From NCBI GenBank assembly GCA_948146395.1, contig OX411547.1:30670614-30734613 (forward strand): a stretch of DNA of 64,000 nucleotides, in the 5' to 3' direction. Source of the DNA: Fragum whitleyi. Its lineage: Eukaryota > Mollusca > Bivalvia > Cardiida > Cardiidae. The position numbers and the translations under genes are program-made. Below, one piece after another: positions 33,257-45,530 of the stretch; position 1 is the stretch's first letter; the number at the start of each line of letters is the position of its first letter. The notes beneath the pieces were generated by a model. That model did no database searches and was not told the origin of the DNA. It saw only the letters and a program-made list of their open reading frames with translations.

Positions 33257-34819
33257 CTAGAAAGCCATGAATGGCTTGAGTCGCTCCACAGGCTTGAAAT
33301 TTTTGGTAAAGCAAATAAATGTTTTGATTAGATTTTTAGACATTTGGGGTTCTACTGATGTTGAAAATGATTTTCAAAGTTTCAACTATATAACAGATAG
33401 AAAAATGACCTCCGCTCTTAAAAGACATATTTTTCATCAAATCAAAATAATTTTGGCTGCATGATAATGGGTCATCCAAAGATCATACCAAAAAAGTTGA
33501 TTGATATCCATCAGTTACATTCTCAGAAAATGATTTTCATCATTTCCACTATTTAACATAATGAGAAATGACCTCCACCAATAAAATGCATATTTTTCAT
33601 CCAATCAAAATAATTTTTGATACACTGATAAAGGGTCACTCAATGATTATTCCAGTGAAGTTTGGTTGATATCCATCAGTTACATTCTGAGAAAACGATT
33701 TTCATAGTTTCCACTATTTAACATATAGAGAAATGACCTCTGCCCATAAAATGCATATTTTTCATCTGATCACAATGATTTTTTTGTAGACTGATAAAGG
33801 GTCACTCAAGGATCATTCCAGTGACATTTGTTTGATATCCATTAGTTAGGTTCTGAGAAAATGATTTTCAAAGTTTCCACTATATAACATATAGAGAAAT
33901 GACCTCCGCCAATAAAATGCATATTTTCCATCTGATCACAATGATTTTTTGTAGACTGATTAAGGGTCATTTAAGGATCATTTATGTAAAATTTAATTGG
34001 TATCCATTGATTAGAATCTGAGAAAACCCACTTTTTACCATATTTGGAAATTAGCCACGCCCATTTAAACCATGTTTTTCATTGGATCAAAATTTCTTGA
34101 ACAACTTTGAAAGAGGGTCACCCAAGGATCATTCCTGTGAAGTTTGGTTGAAATCCATCCAGTAGTTTCTGAGGAGAAGATTTTTAAAGAAAAGTTTATG
34201 ACCGGACGCACGGACGGACGGACGCACGACGGACACAACGCCATGACAAAAGCCCCAGTGGCTTCCCGTACGAAAAAATGTAGCGGATTCCGCTTGGAAA
34301 ATAGGCTTAAATGAGACGGAAATGAAGCGGAAACGGTCATTTACGCTTGAAACTCAGGCGTAAGTTAAAGTTACGTCTCTGCTACATCATAAAGTACTGG
34401 CGGAATACATCAGAAATTACGGGCGTAAAATGAATTCAAAGCGGAATTTCATTTCTATTGATGTTTACAGGCGTACTTCAACACTTTAACTTTTTCTAGA
34501 GACGGATTTTACAGACTTAGCATTTGTATGGAGGCGGAAAGACACTTTCAGCAAGCGTAAAATAACTTAAACTTTTGTTAGGGGCGTATTTTTCTAACTT
34601 ATACATTTCATGTGAAAGAAATCATTACTGTGAGGAAAATTCATGCTGCGATATAACCAAAAAAATGTTGAAAGCGGTGTAAAACTCCATTCAATCAATC
34701 TTTCACTTACCATTGAAATGTTTTGTCTAATGTTCAAGTTTTTATGCTGAAAATCAGTGACCTTCAAAAAATGACCTTGACCTTGGCAAATAACCTTGAC
34801 TTTACTATCCAAGATTTTT

Positions 34820-34848
34820 TCTTTTCTGAGTATATTAAGATTTTTTTT

Positions 34849-34879
<31 letters not shown>

Positions 34880-35190
34880 GGGGTGTTCATATCACATGTA
34901 TGATGATTGTTTGGGACAAGATCTTTCTGTTGGAAAAAGTTCTTGGTTATCAGTCAAGGTCAAGGTCATTTTTCAAGGTCAAATTTGTAAAAGATTAAAA
35001 CTTTGTAACTGTAGGTGATAAAGCATTGATGACCTTGACTGATAACCAAGAACTTTTTTCCAACAGAAAGATCTTGTCCCAAACAATCATCATACATGTG
35101 AAATATGAAGCCCCCCCCCCCCCCAAAAAAAGGAAAAAAACGAAAAAAAGAATCTTAATATACTCAGAAATAAAAAAATCTTATTATTCT
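34820..35190. repeat. inverted repeat with G and C tracts
   Basis: Arms of ~140 bp (about 34827-34960 and 35028-35170) around a ~70-bp spacer. Both carry CATGTATGATGATTGTTTGG, AAGATCTTTCTGTTGGAA and TTGGTTATCAGTCAAGG in opposite orientation. The left arm holds 20+ G in a row after a T run, and the right arm a C run followed by A-rich sequence. Confidence 0.8.
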
Positions 35191-36879
35191 AATGTAAATA
35201 TCTTTAAATATCTTTAAATACAACCATAGTTTCTGAAAATACTTTTTAAAAAAATATCTACATGCATATTTACTTTACCCAAACGAATGCAGTTGATAAT
35301 ACCCAAGTCTAAAAAGTCTCCAGTCTATAGAAATCCCAATCCAAAATGGCTGCCTTTTTCAAATGAAGTTTCCGTTTGGAATCTTTTTTTGCCTTTTTCC
35401 TTTCACTTTAAGAAGAATAGCACATAGAAGGTATGTAAAAAGCTGACATTTGATGATTTGTAAAAGAATCTTGTCCTGTAGGGCTCAAAACAACTTATTT
35501 ACAAATATAAGACAACTTACAACTCGGTAAACAGTGAGTCCTTCGGATTCGAATGCAATAATTTACAAATGATTTCATGAATCAGGCTAAAAATTCATAA
35601 TTCCAAATATTATTAAACCAATTTCAAACCTTGTTACCCCAAAGGTATAAAAGAATTTTAGGAAATGGATATATCAAATTATGTTGATTTATGTAGATTC
35701 ATACCAATAAATTTTTGACCCTATGTCCTATTTAAGCAACATGTGTTTTTAGAGTATATTGTACAGTGCTCTCAATAAGGGCATTAATCAGGAATTTTTG
35801 TAATTCCATGTTGGAATTTCAGGAATATTTTTCAAACTAAGGAATCCCCCCCTCCAAACACCTCCTTTCCTTGTTAGAATAAGTTTAATTGTTCCCAAAG
35901 TCCATTATTCTTGGTTGGTCTTTAAATATAAACTTCCAAGCGTTAAAACTTATAGCTTTTACTTTAAGCTGTAGGTACAAAGTTTGGTTTCACAATTACC
36001 CTTTATTTCATTATATAAATTTTGGAAAGTAATACGAGAAACTGGAGTTTCTATTTGGAATTGCTCTGTAGATGAATCTTGCGTGATGGACCTAGGAAAT
36101 GCTGCTTACCCAAGTTTTAGTTACAATGTTTTTGTATCCTTCGATATAATGGAAATTTATACAGATTTATTTCCCCCCCCCCCCCACCTGTCTTTCAAAG
36201 GGTGACAAACATTCTAGGTTAGTGTGCAAAAAAATGTTCTGGCAGTTGAACCTAAACTTATTAATATATTTAAACATATGCCGGATTATCTGAATAACTA
36301 ACTGGCAAAAAAAAACTTCATCCTTTAGACTCCTTTTCAAATCTCTCGTCAGACATAATCTTTATTGTCTTTGCAGACAACTTTTAAATGATGTAATTAA
36401 GATTTCCCGTGTTCTTAGAGGATGCCGTTTCTAAACAAGGATAATTATCAAAACAAGAGGGCCATTGGCCCTGGGTCGCTCACCTGAGAAAAAAGCTTCA
36501 TTACCTAGGGATGTCCATGCAACCACAGAAAAAGAGATTTTCACTTATTCAATCAGATAACATTTGAAATAATTCTCCCCCCCTCCCTCTGCCCCTCCCC
36601 TGGTCATTATTCATTTAAGCTTTTTTCATAAAAGGTCTGTGATCAGCTAATCTATGCCAGATATACAGGCTGAGTCTGAGACTTTTAAAGTTTTCTTTAA
36701 GGAGTTGATCAATCCATGTCAAATATAAAGGCTGTAGGGATTCAAAATTCTCAACAAAGCACTCCCCCTCCCCCAAGATGCTCTGCACCTGGTGAATCTA
36801 CAGTCATGATTTTAGCTAATTCAATTAATGTCCATATGCTTATCATCCATGCCATTATTGAAGTCTGTAGGGCTCCTGG

Positions 36880-39800
36880 TTCATTAAAGGATGAAGGTTA
36901 AAGTTACAAAATTTTCACTAAAGTACTCCCCCCTCCCCCCCTGGTGCTCTGCACTTGGTGGCATTACAGTCATGATTTTAGCTATATTTATTAAGGTCTA
37001 TGAGCTGATCCTCCATGCCAATTTTCAAGTCTGTAGGGCTTGTGGTTCAGAAAAAGAAGAAGGTTAAAGATTACAAAATTTTCACTAAAGTACTACCCTC
37101 TCCCCCCTGGTGCTCCGCACCTGGTGTATCTACAGTCTTGATTTTAGCTATTTTTATTAAGGTCCATATGCTGATCATCCATACCAATATTCAGATCTGT
37201 CAGGCTCCTGGTTCAGAAGAAGAAGAAGGTTAAAGATTACAAAATTTTCACAAAAGTACTTCCCTCACCCCCCTGGTGCTCCGCACCTGGCAGCCCAACA
37301 GATAAGATTTTAGCTGTTTTTATTTAGGTCTATGAGCTGATCATCCATGCCAATATTCAAACCTGTCAGGCTCCTGGTTCAGAAGAAGAATAAGGTTAAA
37401 GATAACAAAATTTTCACAAAAGTACTACCCTCTCCCCCCTGGTGATCCGCACCTGGACGCCCAACAGATATCATTTTAGCTTTTTTTATTACTGTCTATA
37501 AACTGATCATCCATACCAATTTTCAAGTCTGTAGGGCTCTTGGTTCAGAAGAAGATGAAGGTTAAAGATTACAAAATTTACCCAAAGTACTACCCCCTCC
37601 CCCCTTGTGCTCTGCACCTGGTGGCCCAAAAGATATGATTTTAGCTTTTTTTATTAAGGTCTATGAGCGGGTCCTCCATGCTAATTTTCAAGTCTGTAGG
37701 GCTTGTGGTTTAGAAGAAAAAGAAGGTTAAAGATTACAAAATTTTAACAAAAGTACTACCCTCTCCCCCCTGGTGCTCCGCACCTGGTGTATCTACAGTC
37801 TTGATTTTAGCTATTTATATTAGGGTCCATATGCTTATGATCCATGCCAATATTCAAATCCGTCAGGCTCCTTGTTCAGAAGAAAAAGAAGGTTAAAGAT
37901 TACAAAATTTTCACAAAAGTACTACCCTCTCCCCCCTGGTGCTCCGCACCTGGTGTATCTACAGTCTTGATTTCAGCTATTTTTATTAAGGTCCATATGC
38001 TGATCATCCATGCCAATATTCAAATCTGACAGGCTCCTGGTTCAGAAGAAGAAGAAGGTTAAAGATTACAAAATTTTCACAAACGTACTACCCCCTCCCC
38101 CATGGTGCTCCCCACTTGGCAGCCCAACAGATATGATTTTAGCTATTTTTATTTAGGTCTATGAGCTGATCATCCATGCCAATTTTCAAGTCTGTAGGGC
38201 TTGTGGTTTAGAAGAAAAAGAAGGTTAAAGATTACAAAATTTTAACAAAGTACTACCCTCTCCCCCCTGGTGCTCCGCACCTGGTGTATCTATAGTCTTG
38301 ATTTTAGCTATTTATATTAAGGTCCATATGCTAATGATCCATGCCAATATTTAACTCTGTCAGGCTCCTGGTTCAGAAGAAAAAGAAGGTTGAAGATTAC
38401 AAAATTTTCACAAAAGTACTACCCTCTCCCACCTGATGCTCCGCACCTGGTGTATCTACAGTCTTGATTTTAGCTATTTTTATTAAGGTCCATATGCTGA
38501 TCATCCATGCCAATATTCAAATCTGACAGGCTCCTGGTTCAGAAGAAGAAGGTTAAAGATTACAAAATTTTCACAAAAGTACTACCCCCTCCCCCCTAGT
38601 GCTCTGCACCTGGTGGCCCAACAGATATGATTTTAGCTATTTATATTAAGGTCTATGAGCGGGTCATCCATGCCAATTTTCAAGTCTGTAGGGCTTGTGG
38701 TTTAGAAGAAAAAGAAGGTTAAAGATTACAAAATTTTAACAAAGTACTACCCTCTCCCCCCTGGTGCTCCGCACCTGGTGTATCTACAGTCTTGATTTTA
38801 GCTATTTATATTAAGGTCCATATGCTAATGATCCATGCCAATATTCAACTCTGTCAGGCTCCTGGTTTAGAAGAAAAAGAAGGTTAAAGATTACAAAATT
38901 TTCACTAAAGTACTACCCTCTCCCCCCCTGGTGCTCCGCACCTGGTGTATCTACAGTCTTGATTTAAGCTATTTTAATTAAGGTCTATAGCTTATGATCC
39001 ATGCCAATATTCAACTCTGTCAGGCTCCTGGTTTAGAAGAAAAAGAAGGTTAAAGATTACAAAATTTTCACTAAAGTACTACCCTCTCCCCCCTGGTGCT
39101 CCGCACCTGGTGTATCTACAGTCTTGATTTTAGCTATTTTTATTAAGGTCCATATGCTGATCATCCATGCCAATATTCAAATCTGACAGGCTCCTGGTTC
39201 AGAAGAAGAAGAAGGTTAAAGATTACAAAATTTTCACAAAAGTACTATCCCCTCCCCCCTGGTGCTCCGCACCTGGCAGCCCAACAGATATGATTTTAGC
39301 TATTTTTATTAAGGTCTATAAGCTGATCATCAATGCCAATTTTCAAGTCTGTAGGGCTTGTGGTTTAGAAGAAAAAGAAGGTTAAAGATTACAAAATTTT
39401 CACAAAGTACTACCCTCTCCCCCCTGATGCTCCGCACCTGGTGTATCTACAGTCTTGATTTTAGCTATTTTCATTAAGGTCCATATGCTGATCATCCATG
39501 CCAATATTCAAATCTGTCAGGCTCCTGGTTCAGAAGAAAAAGAAGGTTAAAGATTACAAAATTTTCACAAAAGTACTACCCTCTCCCCCCTGGTGCTCCG
39601 CACCTGGTGTATCTACAGTCTTGATTTCAGCTATTTTTATTAAGGTCCATATGCTGATCATCCATGCCAATATTCAAATCTGACAGGCTCCTGGTTCAGA
39701 AGAAGAAGAAGGTTAAAGATTACAAAATTTTCACAAACGTACTACCCCCTCCCCCATGGTGCTCCCCACTTGGCAGCCCAACAGATATGATTTTAGCTAT

Positions 39801-41530
39801 TTTTATTTAGGTCTATGAGCGGGTCATCCATGCCAATTTTCAAGTCTGTAGGGCTTGTGGTTTAGAAGAAAAAGAAGGTTAAAGATTACAAAATTTTAAC
39901 AAAGTACTACCCTCTCCCCCCTGGTGCTCCGCACCTGGTGTATCTATAGTCTTGATTTTAGCTATTTATATTAAGGTCCATATGATAATGATCCATGCCA
40001 ATATTTAACTCTGTCAGGCTCCTGGTTCAGAAGAAAAAGAAGGTTGAAGATTACAAAATTTTCACAAAAGTACTACCCTCTCCCACCTGATGCTCCGCAC
40101 CTGGTGTATCTACAGTCTTGATTTTAGCTATTTTTATTAAGGTCCATATGCTGATCATCCATGCCAATATTCAAATCTGACAGGCTCCTGGTTCAGAAGA
40201 AGAAGGTTAAAGATTACAAAATTTTCACAAAAGTACTACCCCCTCCCCCCTAGTGCTCTGCACCTGGTGGCCCAACAGATATGATTTTAGCTATTTATAT
40301 TAAGGTCTATGAGCGGATCATCCATGCCAATTTTCAAGTCTGTAGGGCTTGTAGTTTAGAAGAAAAAGAAGGTTAAAGATTACAAAATTTTAACAAAGTA
40401 CTACCCTCTCCCCCCTGGTGCTCCGCACCTGGTGTATCTACAGTCTTGATTTTAGCTATTTATATTAAGGTCCATATGCTTATGATCCATGCCAATATTC
40501 AAATCTGTCAGGCTCCTGGTTTAGAAGAAAAAGAAGGTTAAAGATTACAAAATTTTCACAAAAGTACTACCCTCTCCCCCCCTGGTGCTCCGCACCTAGT
40601 GTATCTACAGTCTTGATTTAAGCTATTTTTATTAAGGTCTATATGCTTATGATCCATGCCAATATTCAACTCTGTCAGGCTCCTGGTTTAGAAGAAAAAG
40701 AAGGTTAAAGATTACAAAATTTTCACTAAAGTACTACCCTCTCCCCCCTGGTGCTCCGCACCTGGTGTATCTACAGTCTTGATTTTAGCTATTTTTATTA
40801 AGGTCCATATGCTGATCATCCATGCCAATATTCAAATCTGACAGGCTCCTGGTTCAGAAGAAGAAGAAGGTTAAAGATTACAAAATTTTCACAAAAGTAC
40901 TATCCCCTCCCCCCTGGTGCTCCGCACCTGGCAGCCCAACAGATATGATTTTAGCTATTTTTATTAAGGTCTATAAGCTGATCATCAATGCCAATTTTCA
41001 AGTCTGTAGGGCTTGTGGTTTAGAAGAAAAAGAAGGTTAAAGATTACAAAATTTTCACAAAGTACTACCCTCTCCCCCCTGATGCTCCGCACCTGGTGTA
41101 TCTACAGTCTTGATTTTAGCTATTTTCATTAAGGTCCATATGCTGATCATCCATGCCAATATTCAAATCTGACAGGCTCCTGGTTCAGAAGAAGAAGAAG
41201 GTTAAAGATTACAAAATTTTCACAAAAGTACTACCCCCTCCCCCCTAGTGCTCCGCACCTGGCAGCCCAACAGATATGATTTTAGCTATTTATATTAAGG
41301 TTTATGAGCTGATCATCCATGCCAATTTTCAAGTCTGTAGGGCTCCTGGTTCCGAAGAAGAAGAAGCTTAAAGATTACAAAATTTACCCAAAGTACTACC
41401 CCCTCCCCCCTGGTGCTCCGCACCTGGTGGCCCAAAAGATATCATTTTAGCTATTTTAATTAAGGTCTATGAACTGATCATCCATGCCAAGTTTCAAGTC
41501 TGTAGGACTACTGGTTGAGAAGAAGTAGAA
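36880..41530 (+). repeat. 165-bp satellite-like array, ~28 units
   Basis: Units repeat CTGGTGCTCCGCACCTGG, TGATCATCCATGCCAATA and AGAAGGTTAAAGATTACAA every ~165 bp. Two unit types alternate, with GTGTATCTACAGTCTTGA or CAGCCCAACAGATATGA. The array includes the long duplication listed separately. Confidence 0.93.
37875..41165 (+). repeat. higher-order repeat: two nearly identical ~1655-bp blocks
   Basis: Block 1 (about 37875-39510) and block 2 (about 39530-41165) keep the same order of ~10 variant units. Identical 61- and 72-codon translations recur 1654 bp (37844/39498) and 1655 bp (39167/40822) apart, although neighbouring units differ. This shows a recent block duplication or unequal exchange. 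Confidence 0.88.
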
Positions 41531-43051
41531 TTTTTAAGATTTTCTTAAAATTTCACCTTTGTTGCCATAGCAACCAGAGTTTTTCATGGATTTCAATTCT
41601 TTTAGCTATTTTTGAAGGGGACCACCTAAGCAACATTTCTGTAAAATTTGGTGTTAATTGGCCCAGTAGTTTAGGAGGAGATGTCGTTTAAAGAAATTGT
41701 TGACGGACGCCGGACGACGGACGACGACCGACGACCGACGTCCGACGACCGACGACCGACGGACGGACGCCGGACGAAAGGTGATCACAATAGCTCACAT
41801 GAGCACTTCGTGCTCAGGTGAGCTAAAAACATCCGGGGTCAAAATCAGGGCTTTTTTTAATCTCAAGACGTTTTCTTACGTCAGTCTGATTTTCCAGATG
41901 ATCTAATTTCTAAAATTTTGGATGTTGACGTCTGCTTATTGAGAGCACTGTGCATTCTATTCACAATATAAATTACAATAATTCCTAAAGCAAAACTTTA
42001 TATATGAATGAATTTTTGAATTGTGTATTTACTGTATTGACCACTTACAAGCCTTATTTCTAATTTCCAGACAAAGTTTGTCCTCCTGAACCTATTAGAA
42101 TTATGCTGGACTGATTAAATGTTAAAATAAAATGAGAAGGCAGCCTATCATCTAACAGAACAGCTTAGGGCAGAAGACCTGATTTAAGGACTTTCGGGGA
42201 TCAAAAGGTCAACAAAAATAAACCACTTATCATCAGTACTGAGAGAAGATGGGCAATAGGTTATGAAAACTTACAAGATTGCATCAAGTATGTATGAAAG
42301 GTATTTACAAATCCATTTCACATAAAATTATTGGGTGCATTTTCTTTTTTTTCAAATTACCATATCATTGATTTTTTTCCCTGTATTGTAACAACCAATT
42401 TGCTGAGGCTTGAGTTTGCCCCACAGAATATTTCAGGTATGACATAGATGAAACTGTGTGCAACACACCCAATATTTTCAACACAAAAGATTTTGCTCAA
42501 AATCCTCAATACATTGATTTGATACTTTTTTGCCTTATACAAATCATACAGAGAATTTTGTTGAAGTTTTTTCACATTTTGACGCTTTAAGTATTTGGAA
42601 TAAAGTTAAGTAAATATTTGAGAAGAAAGTGTGTAGAAATCAAATGGTTACTCAATTTGGGATTCAGTCAAAGATCACAGATTTACAAATAGATAAACGG
42701 CTAAATAACCCTTGCAGGGATAATTCTGGTTCAGAATATCATGTGCAAGGATATCTCATTTAGCCAAATGAAATGTGAAATTAAAATTCTACCTAGTTTG
42801 AGGAACTTAAGCTTTTCTGGTTTTCAAAAGAAAATCAGTTGTGGGCTAAATCAAGAATCTAAATAAATGTGGTACATAGAAAGTGAGATTAATAAGTTGT
42901 TATTTATAACTTATTAATATTATCTTTTATGTTCATACAAAATAAAAGGTTTAATATCAAGCTATAGTTTGAGTAAATTCTCATTAGAGCATGCAAAAAG
43001 TTGTATAGTTTTGGGCCAAGTAATGTGATGATTTTTTGTTTTATTTTTCAG

Positions 43052-43171
43052 AATATGTTAATTCCAGACTGGGTTGATGGTCATTTTACATTCTGGGCAA
43101 AAATGGTTGAAATAGATGAGGAATTTACAGAGAGGATTCACTCAACAGGAATGGCTGAATATCAAGAATAA
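43052..43171 (+). other. possible terminal exon fragment, unknown protein
   Basis: After TTTTATTTTTCAG there is an open stretch encoding NMLIPDWVDGHFTFWAKMVE then IDEEFTERIHSTGMAEYQE and TAA. The composition looks coding and the acceptor is good. I do not recognise the protein, and no matching upstream exon was found. It may be a captured or decayed gene piece in the 11.2-kb element. Confidence 0.25.
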
Positions 43172-43879
43172 TTTCGAAAATTAGGAAATTTGAAAATTTT
43201 CGAATTAATATTACATAGTGTATAAATTTATCTTTCTACTTATGTTAAAGTTGTCATTCCTTTTTGCTTGGCTGTTTTAGAACATAAAAATTGAAAGTTT
43301 TTCATCATGCTGTCGTTGTATCTCTGTCATTATTTAAAATACAATTGTATAGAGATCTGCTTGAAACTTCCCATATGTGTTCACTATATGATCTACTGTG
43401 GACAACTGTGTGATATGCCCCTTTTTACTAAGATTTTTTTTATCTGGATCATCTAGCCAAGCATTGGCACCCACAGAGCTAGTTATTTCCATTTCAAAAT
43501 GAAAATTTATCTCATTCATCAAATACTATTTTGTGGGTACTCATTCGAAATGTTTCATCAATTCATTCCCTTTGACCACACACAAAATAGGATCAAGATT
43601 AAAAAAATACAGATCTAAAGTCTGAGTAATTGTGTTATTGTAAAAATTGGGCTTGTGTATAGCAAAGCTCCTGGCACATAACTATGGATTTTCAGTGATC
43701 AATACTTAAAACTTGTCCTAGGACCTGTAGATCTTTGGGAGGATTGATAGTAACCACCATTAAAGGTACTTCAGGCTTATAGTGCTTGTCCAAGATTTTC
43801 AGTTTGGCTGTTTAACAACAAAAGATCAAGGTACATGTATTATCGGCACATTGGTGTTGTTTGCATTTGTATTGGCGTA

Positions 43880-44097
43880 TGTGTTGGCAACTGAGAAACA
43901 TAAACCTTGGTCATATCTGTTGTTAATGAAGATATGAACTTGAAATTTGGCATGTGTTCACTATCACAATAGCTACCAAGACTATCAAGGGGTATAACTA
44001 TAGAATCTATTTGTAAGAGTTATGCCCCTTTTTCTTAGATATTTTCATTATCTAGCACCTGCAGCAGATTGCCGGTACTGGCATGTTGGCTCTTGTT
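43880..44097 (-). mobile_element. family F element, minus strand
   Basis: Read on the minus strand it starts AACAAGAGCCAACATGCCAG at 44097, then CTGCTGCAGGTGCTAGATAA, GGGGCATAACTCTTACAA and TACCCCTTGATAGTCTTGG. This is the only F copy with a clear 5' end. A weaker second copy may lie at 43280-43495. Confidence 0.6.
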
Positions 44098-44534
44098 TAC
44101 CAAATCATGTAATTTTATTGGTTTCTTTTTCACACATAAGTTTCATTCCACTGAGGAAAACATTGTGAGAAAAGAAGTTATTGATTATTATATGCATTTT
44201 CTTCTATTCACTCACTATTTTCCTTATAATAGAATAATTATTAATAGAATTATATAAGTCTCCATCAAGGACTTGTTATTATCAGGGAGATACAGAAAGA
44301 TTTAGGACATACAGGTCTTGCATGTTGAAGGCAAAAAAGTGATGAACCCTGATTTTGGAATGAATACAGTAATTGTTCAATTAGGTAAATTCCAAAGAAG
44401 CTAGAATTCGAAGCGATTGTACTCTGAAATATTAATGCATGTACCTAGTATGTAGGGAAAAAGAGAAATTGCTATGTTCACACAATTTTTTATTACTCAG
44501 GGGCTTGAAAACAAGTGACTTGAGTTAAAAGACA

Positions 44535-44790
44535 TTTTTATGCTCCCACATCAATAAGATAGGGGGCATATTGTTTTACCAAGTCTGTCTGACTGCCAAA
44601 ACTTAACCTGAAAACCAAATATTTTTCTATAACTTCAACACTTTTGGATTGACAATGCTCATATTTTACATGAACAAAGCAGATAATTCAATCTCATCCA
44701 TCAAGGTCAAGGGATTCTTCAAGGTCAAACTTATTAAAAAAAATAAGCAATTTCAAGGGCAGAAGTGTTTTACAAAAACATCTTGTTGAA
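44535..44790 (-). mobile_element. family C element, minus strand
   Basis: On the minus strand it starts ACAAGATGTTTTTGTAAAAC and ends AAACAATATGCCCCCTATCT and GGGAGCATAAAAA. It contains TTGACCTTGAAGAATCC and TGACCTTGATGG. Confidence 0.7.
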
Positions 44791-45530
44791 ACCCTAAATA
44801 TTAAAATATAGTTTGTCCTCAAAAGGATGGCCTATTTTTTATTCCTTGAAAATATATAATATCAATTAAGTTGAGTTTTGTATCTCACCGGAACACTAAA
44901 TGCTAAAGATGAGGTTATGGGATCATGCTGTGTCTGTTGTCTCAATAGTGTGCCAAGATTTTGTTTTGTTTACTAATTTGTCCATGTAAAGATTATTTCT
45001 TTATTATTTTTGTTACCGTGCTCTTACATAAGAACAAAGTTTCCAAGAATGGAAATAATGGACTTTGTTGCCATTAGCCATATGACAATTTTGTTGCCAG
45101 GGCTGTGCCATATCTTATCTGTTATTAGACGTAATCCGCTAGTCAATTCCGCCTGGTTTTTCAACTACAAGCATTTACGTCTGTAGAAATATTCCGCTTA
45201 ATTAGCATAATTCGCCTCAAATTACGTCTATTTTACGCTTGGTTTCCGCCTCATTGCTATTACTAGCGGAAAGCTAGACGGAGTCCGCTTAATAATTCCG
45301 CCTGGTTTTTCCGCTAGAAAGTGATTACGCCTGTAAAAAAATTACGCTTAATTAACATAATTCGCCTAAAATTCCGTCTATTTTACGCTTGGTTTCCGCC
45401 TCATTGCTATATAAAGTTTCAACCAGCTTCCTAGCGTAAAATGAGAAGGAATCCGCTTGATAATTACGTCTATTTTACGCCTCTTTTACGGGTGGAATTT
45501 TTCGTACAGGATTCAGCCAGTGGAGCTAAA

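Larger units (their letters stand above)
36453..41829 (+). mobile_element. family A element with expanded 165-bp array (5.4 kb)
   Basis: It starts ACAAGAGGGCCATTGGCCCT, GGGTCGCTCACCTGAGAAAA, and ends ATGAGCACTTCGTGCTCAGG then TGAGCTAAAAA. The 3' part (41530-41829) has TTGTTGACGGACGCCGG and a GACGACCGACG microsatellite. It is the same subfamily as 8077-10260, with the array grown from ~10 to ~28 units. Confidence 0.92.
35764..41950. mobile_element. hAT-like TIR pair enclosing a family A element
   Basis: CAGTGCTCTCAATAAG at 35764-35779 is matched perfectly by its reverse complement at 41935-41950. The start CAGTG is hAT-like. Without the nested family A element the unit would be ~810 bp. No 8-bp TSD is seen (ATATTGTA against TGCATTCT), so the class is uncertain. 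Confidence 0.6.
34265..45510. mobile_element. 11.2-kb unclassified TIR element with subterminal motif clusters
   Basis: The left end CCCGTACGAAAAAATG and the reverse complement of the right end CCTGTACGAAAAATTC are inverted. About 300 bp inside each end are crowded with short motifs: GCGGAA, GGCGTAA, GACGGAA on the left; their mirror images TTCCGCC, TTACGCC, TTACGTC, CCGCTT on the right (45120-45490). Such clusters look like transposase-binding sites. No transposase is recognised. The TSD is not clear (2 bp or less). About half of its length is the nested array element. Confidence 0.7.
33257..45530 (+). mobile_element. family B element split by an 11.2-kb insertion
   Basis: The 5' end CTAGAAAGCCATGAATGGCT and four ~166-bp core units run to 34264, ending AAAGCCCCAGTGGCTT. 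The element resumes at 45511 with ATTCAGCCAGTGGAGCTAAA. The intact copy at 15750-15778 reads GTGGCTTTCAGCCAGTGG, which shows the join. Confidence 0.82.

Noticed and set aside
36716..41040. A series of similar ~60-72-codon ORFs (FKSVGLLVQKKKKVKDYKIF type), also at 9125-9672
   Set aside because: They recur once per 165-bp satellite unit and drift with it; no start context or conservation apart from the repeat. By-products of the array, not a peptide gene family.
35756..41958. 8-bp TSD of the hAT-like TIR pair
   Set aside because: The flanks ATATTGTA and TGCATTCT do not match, so the TIR pair is reported without a TSD.
42357..42575. 72-codon minus-strand ORF
   Set aside because: AT-rich chance ORF without motifs or splice support.
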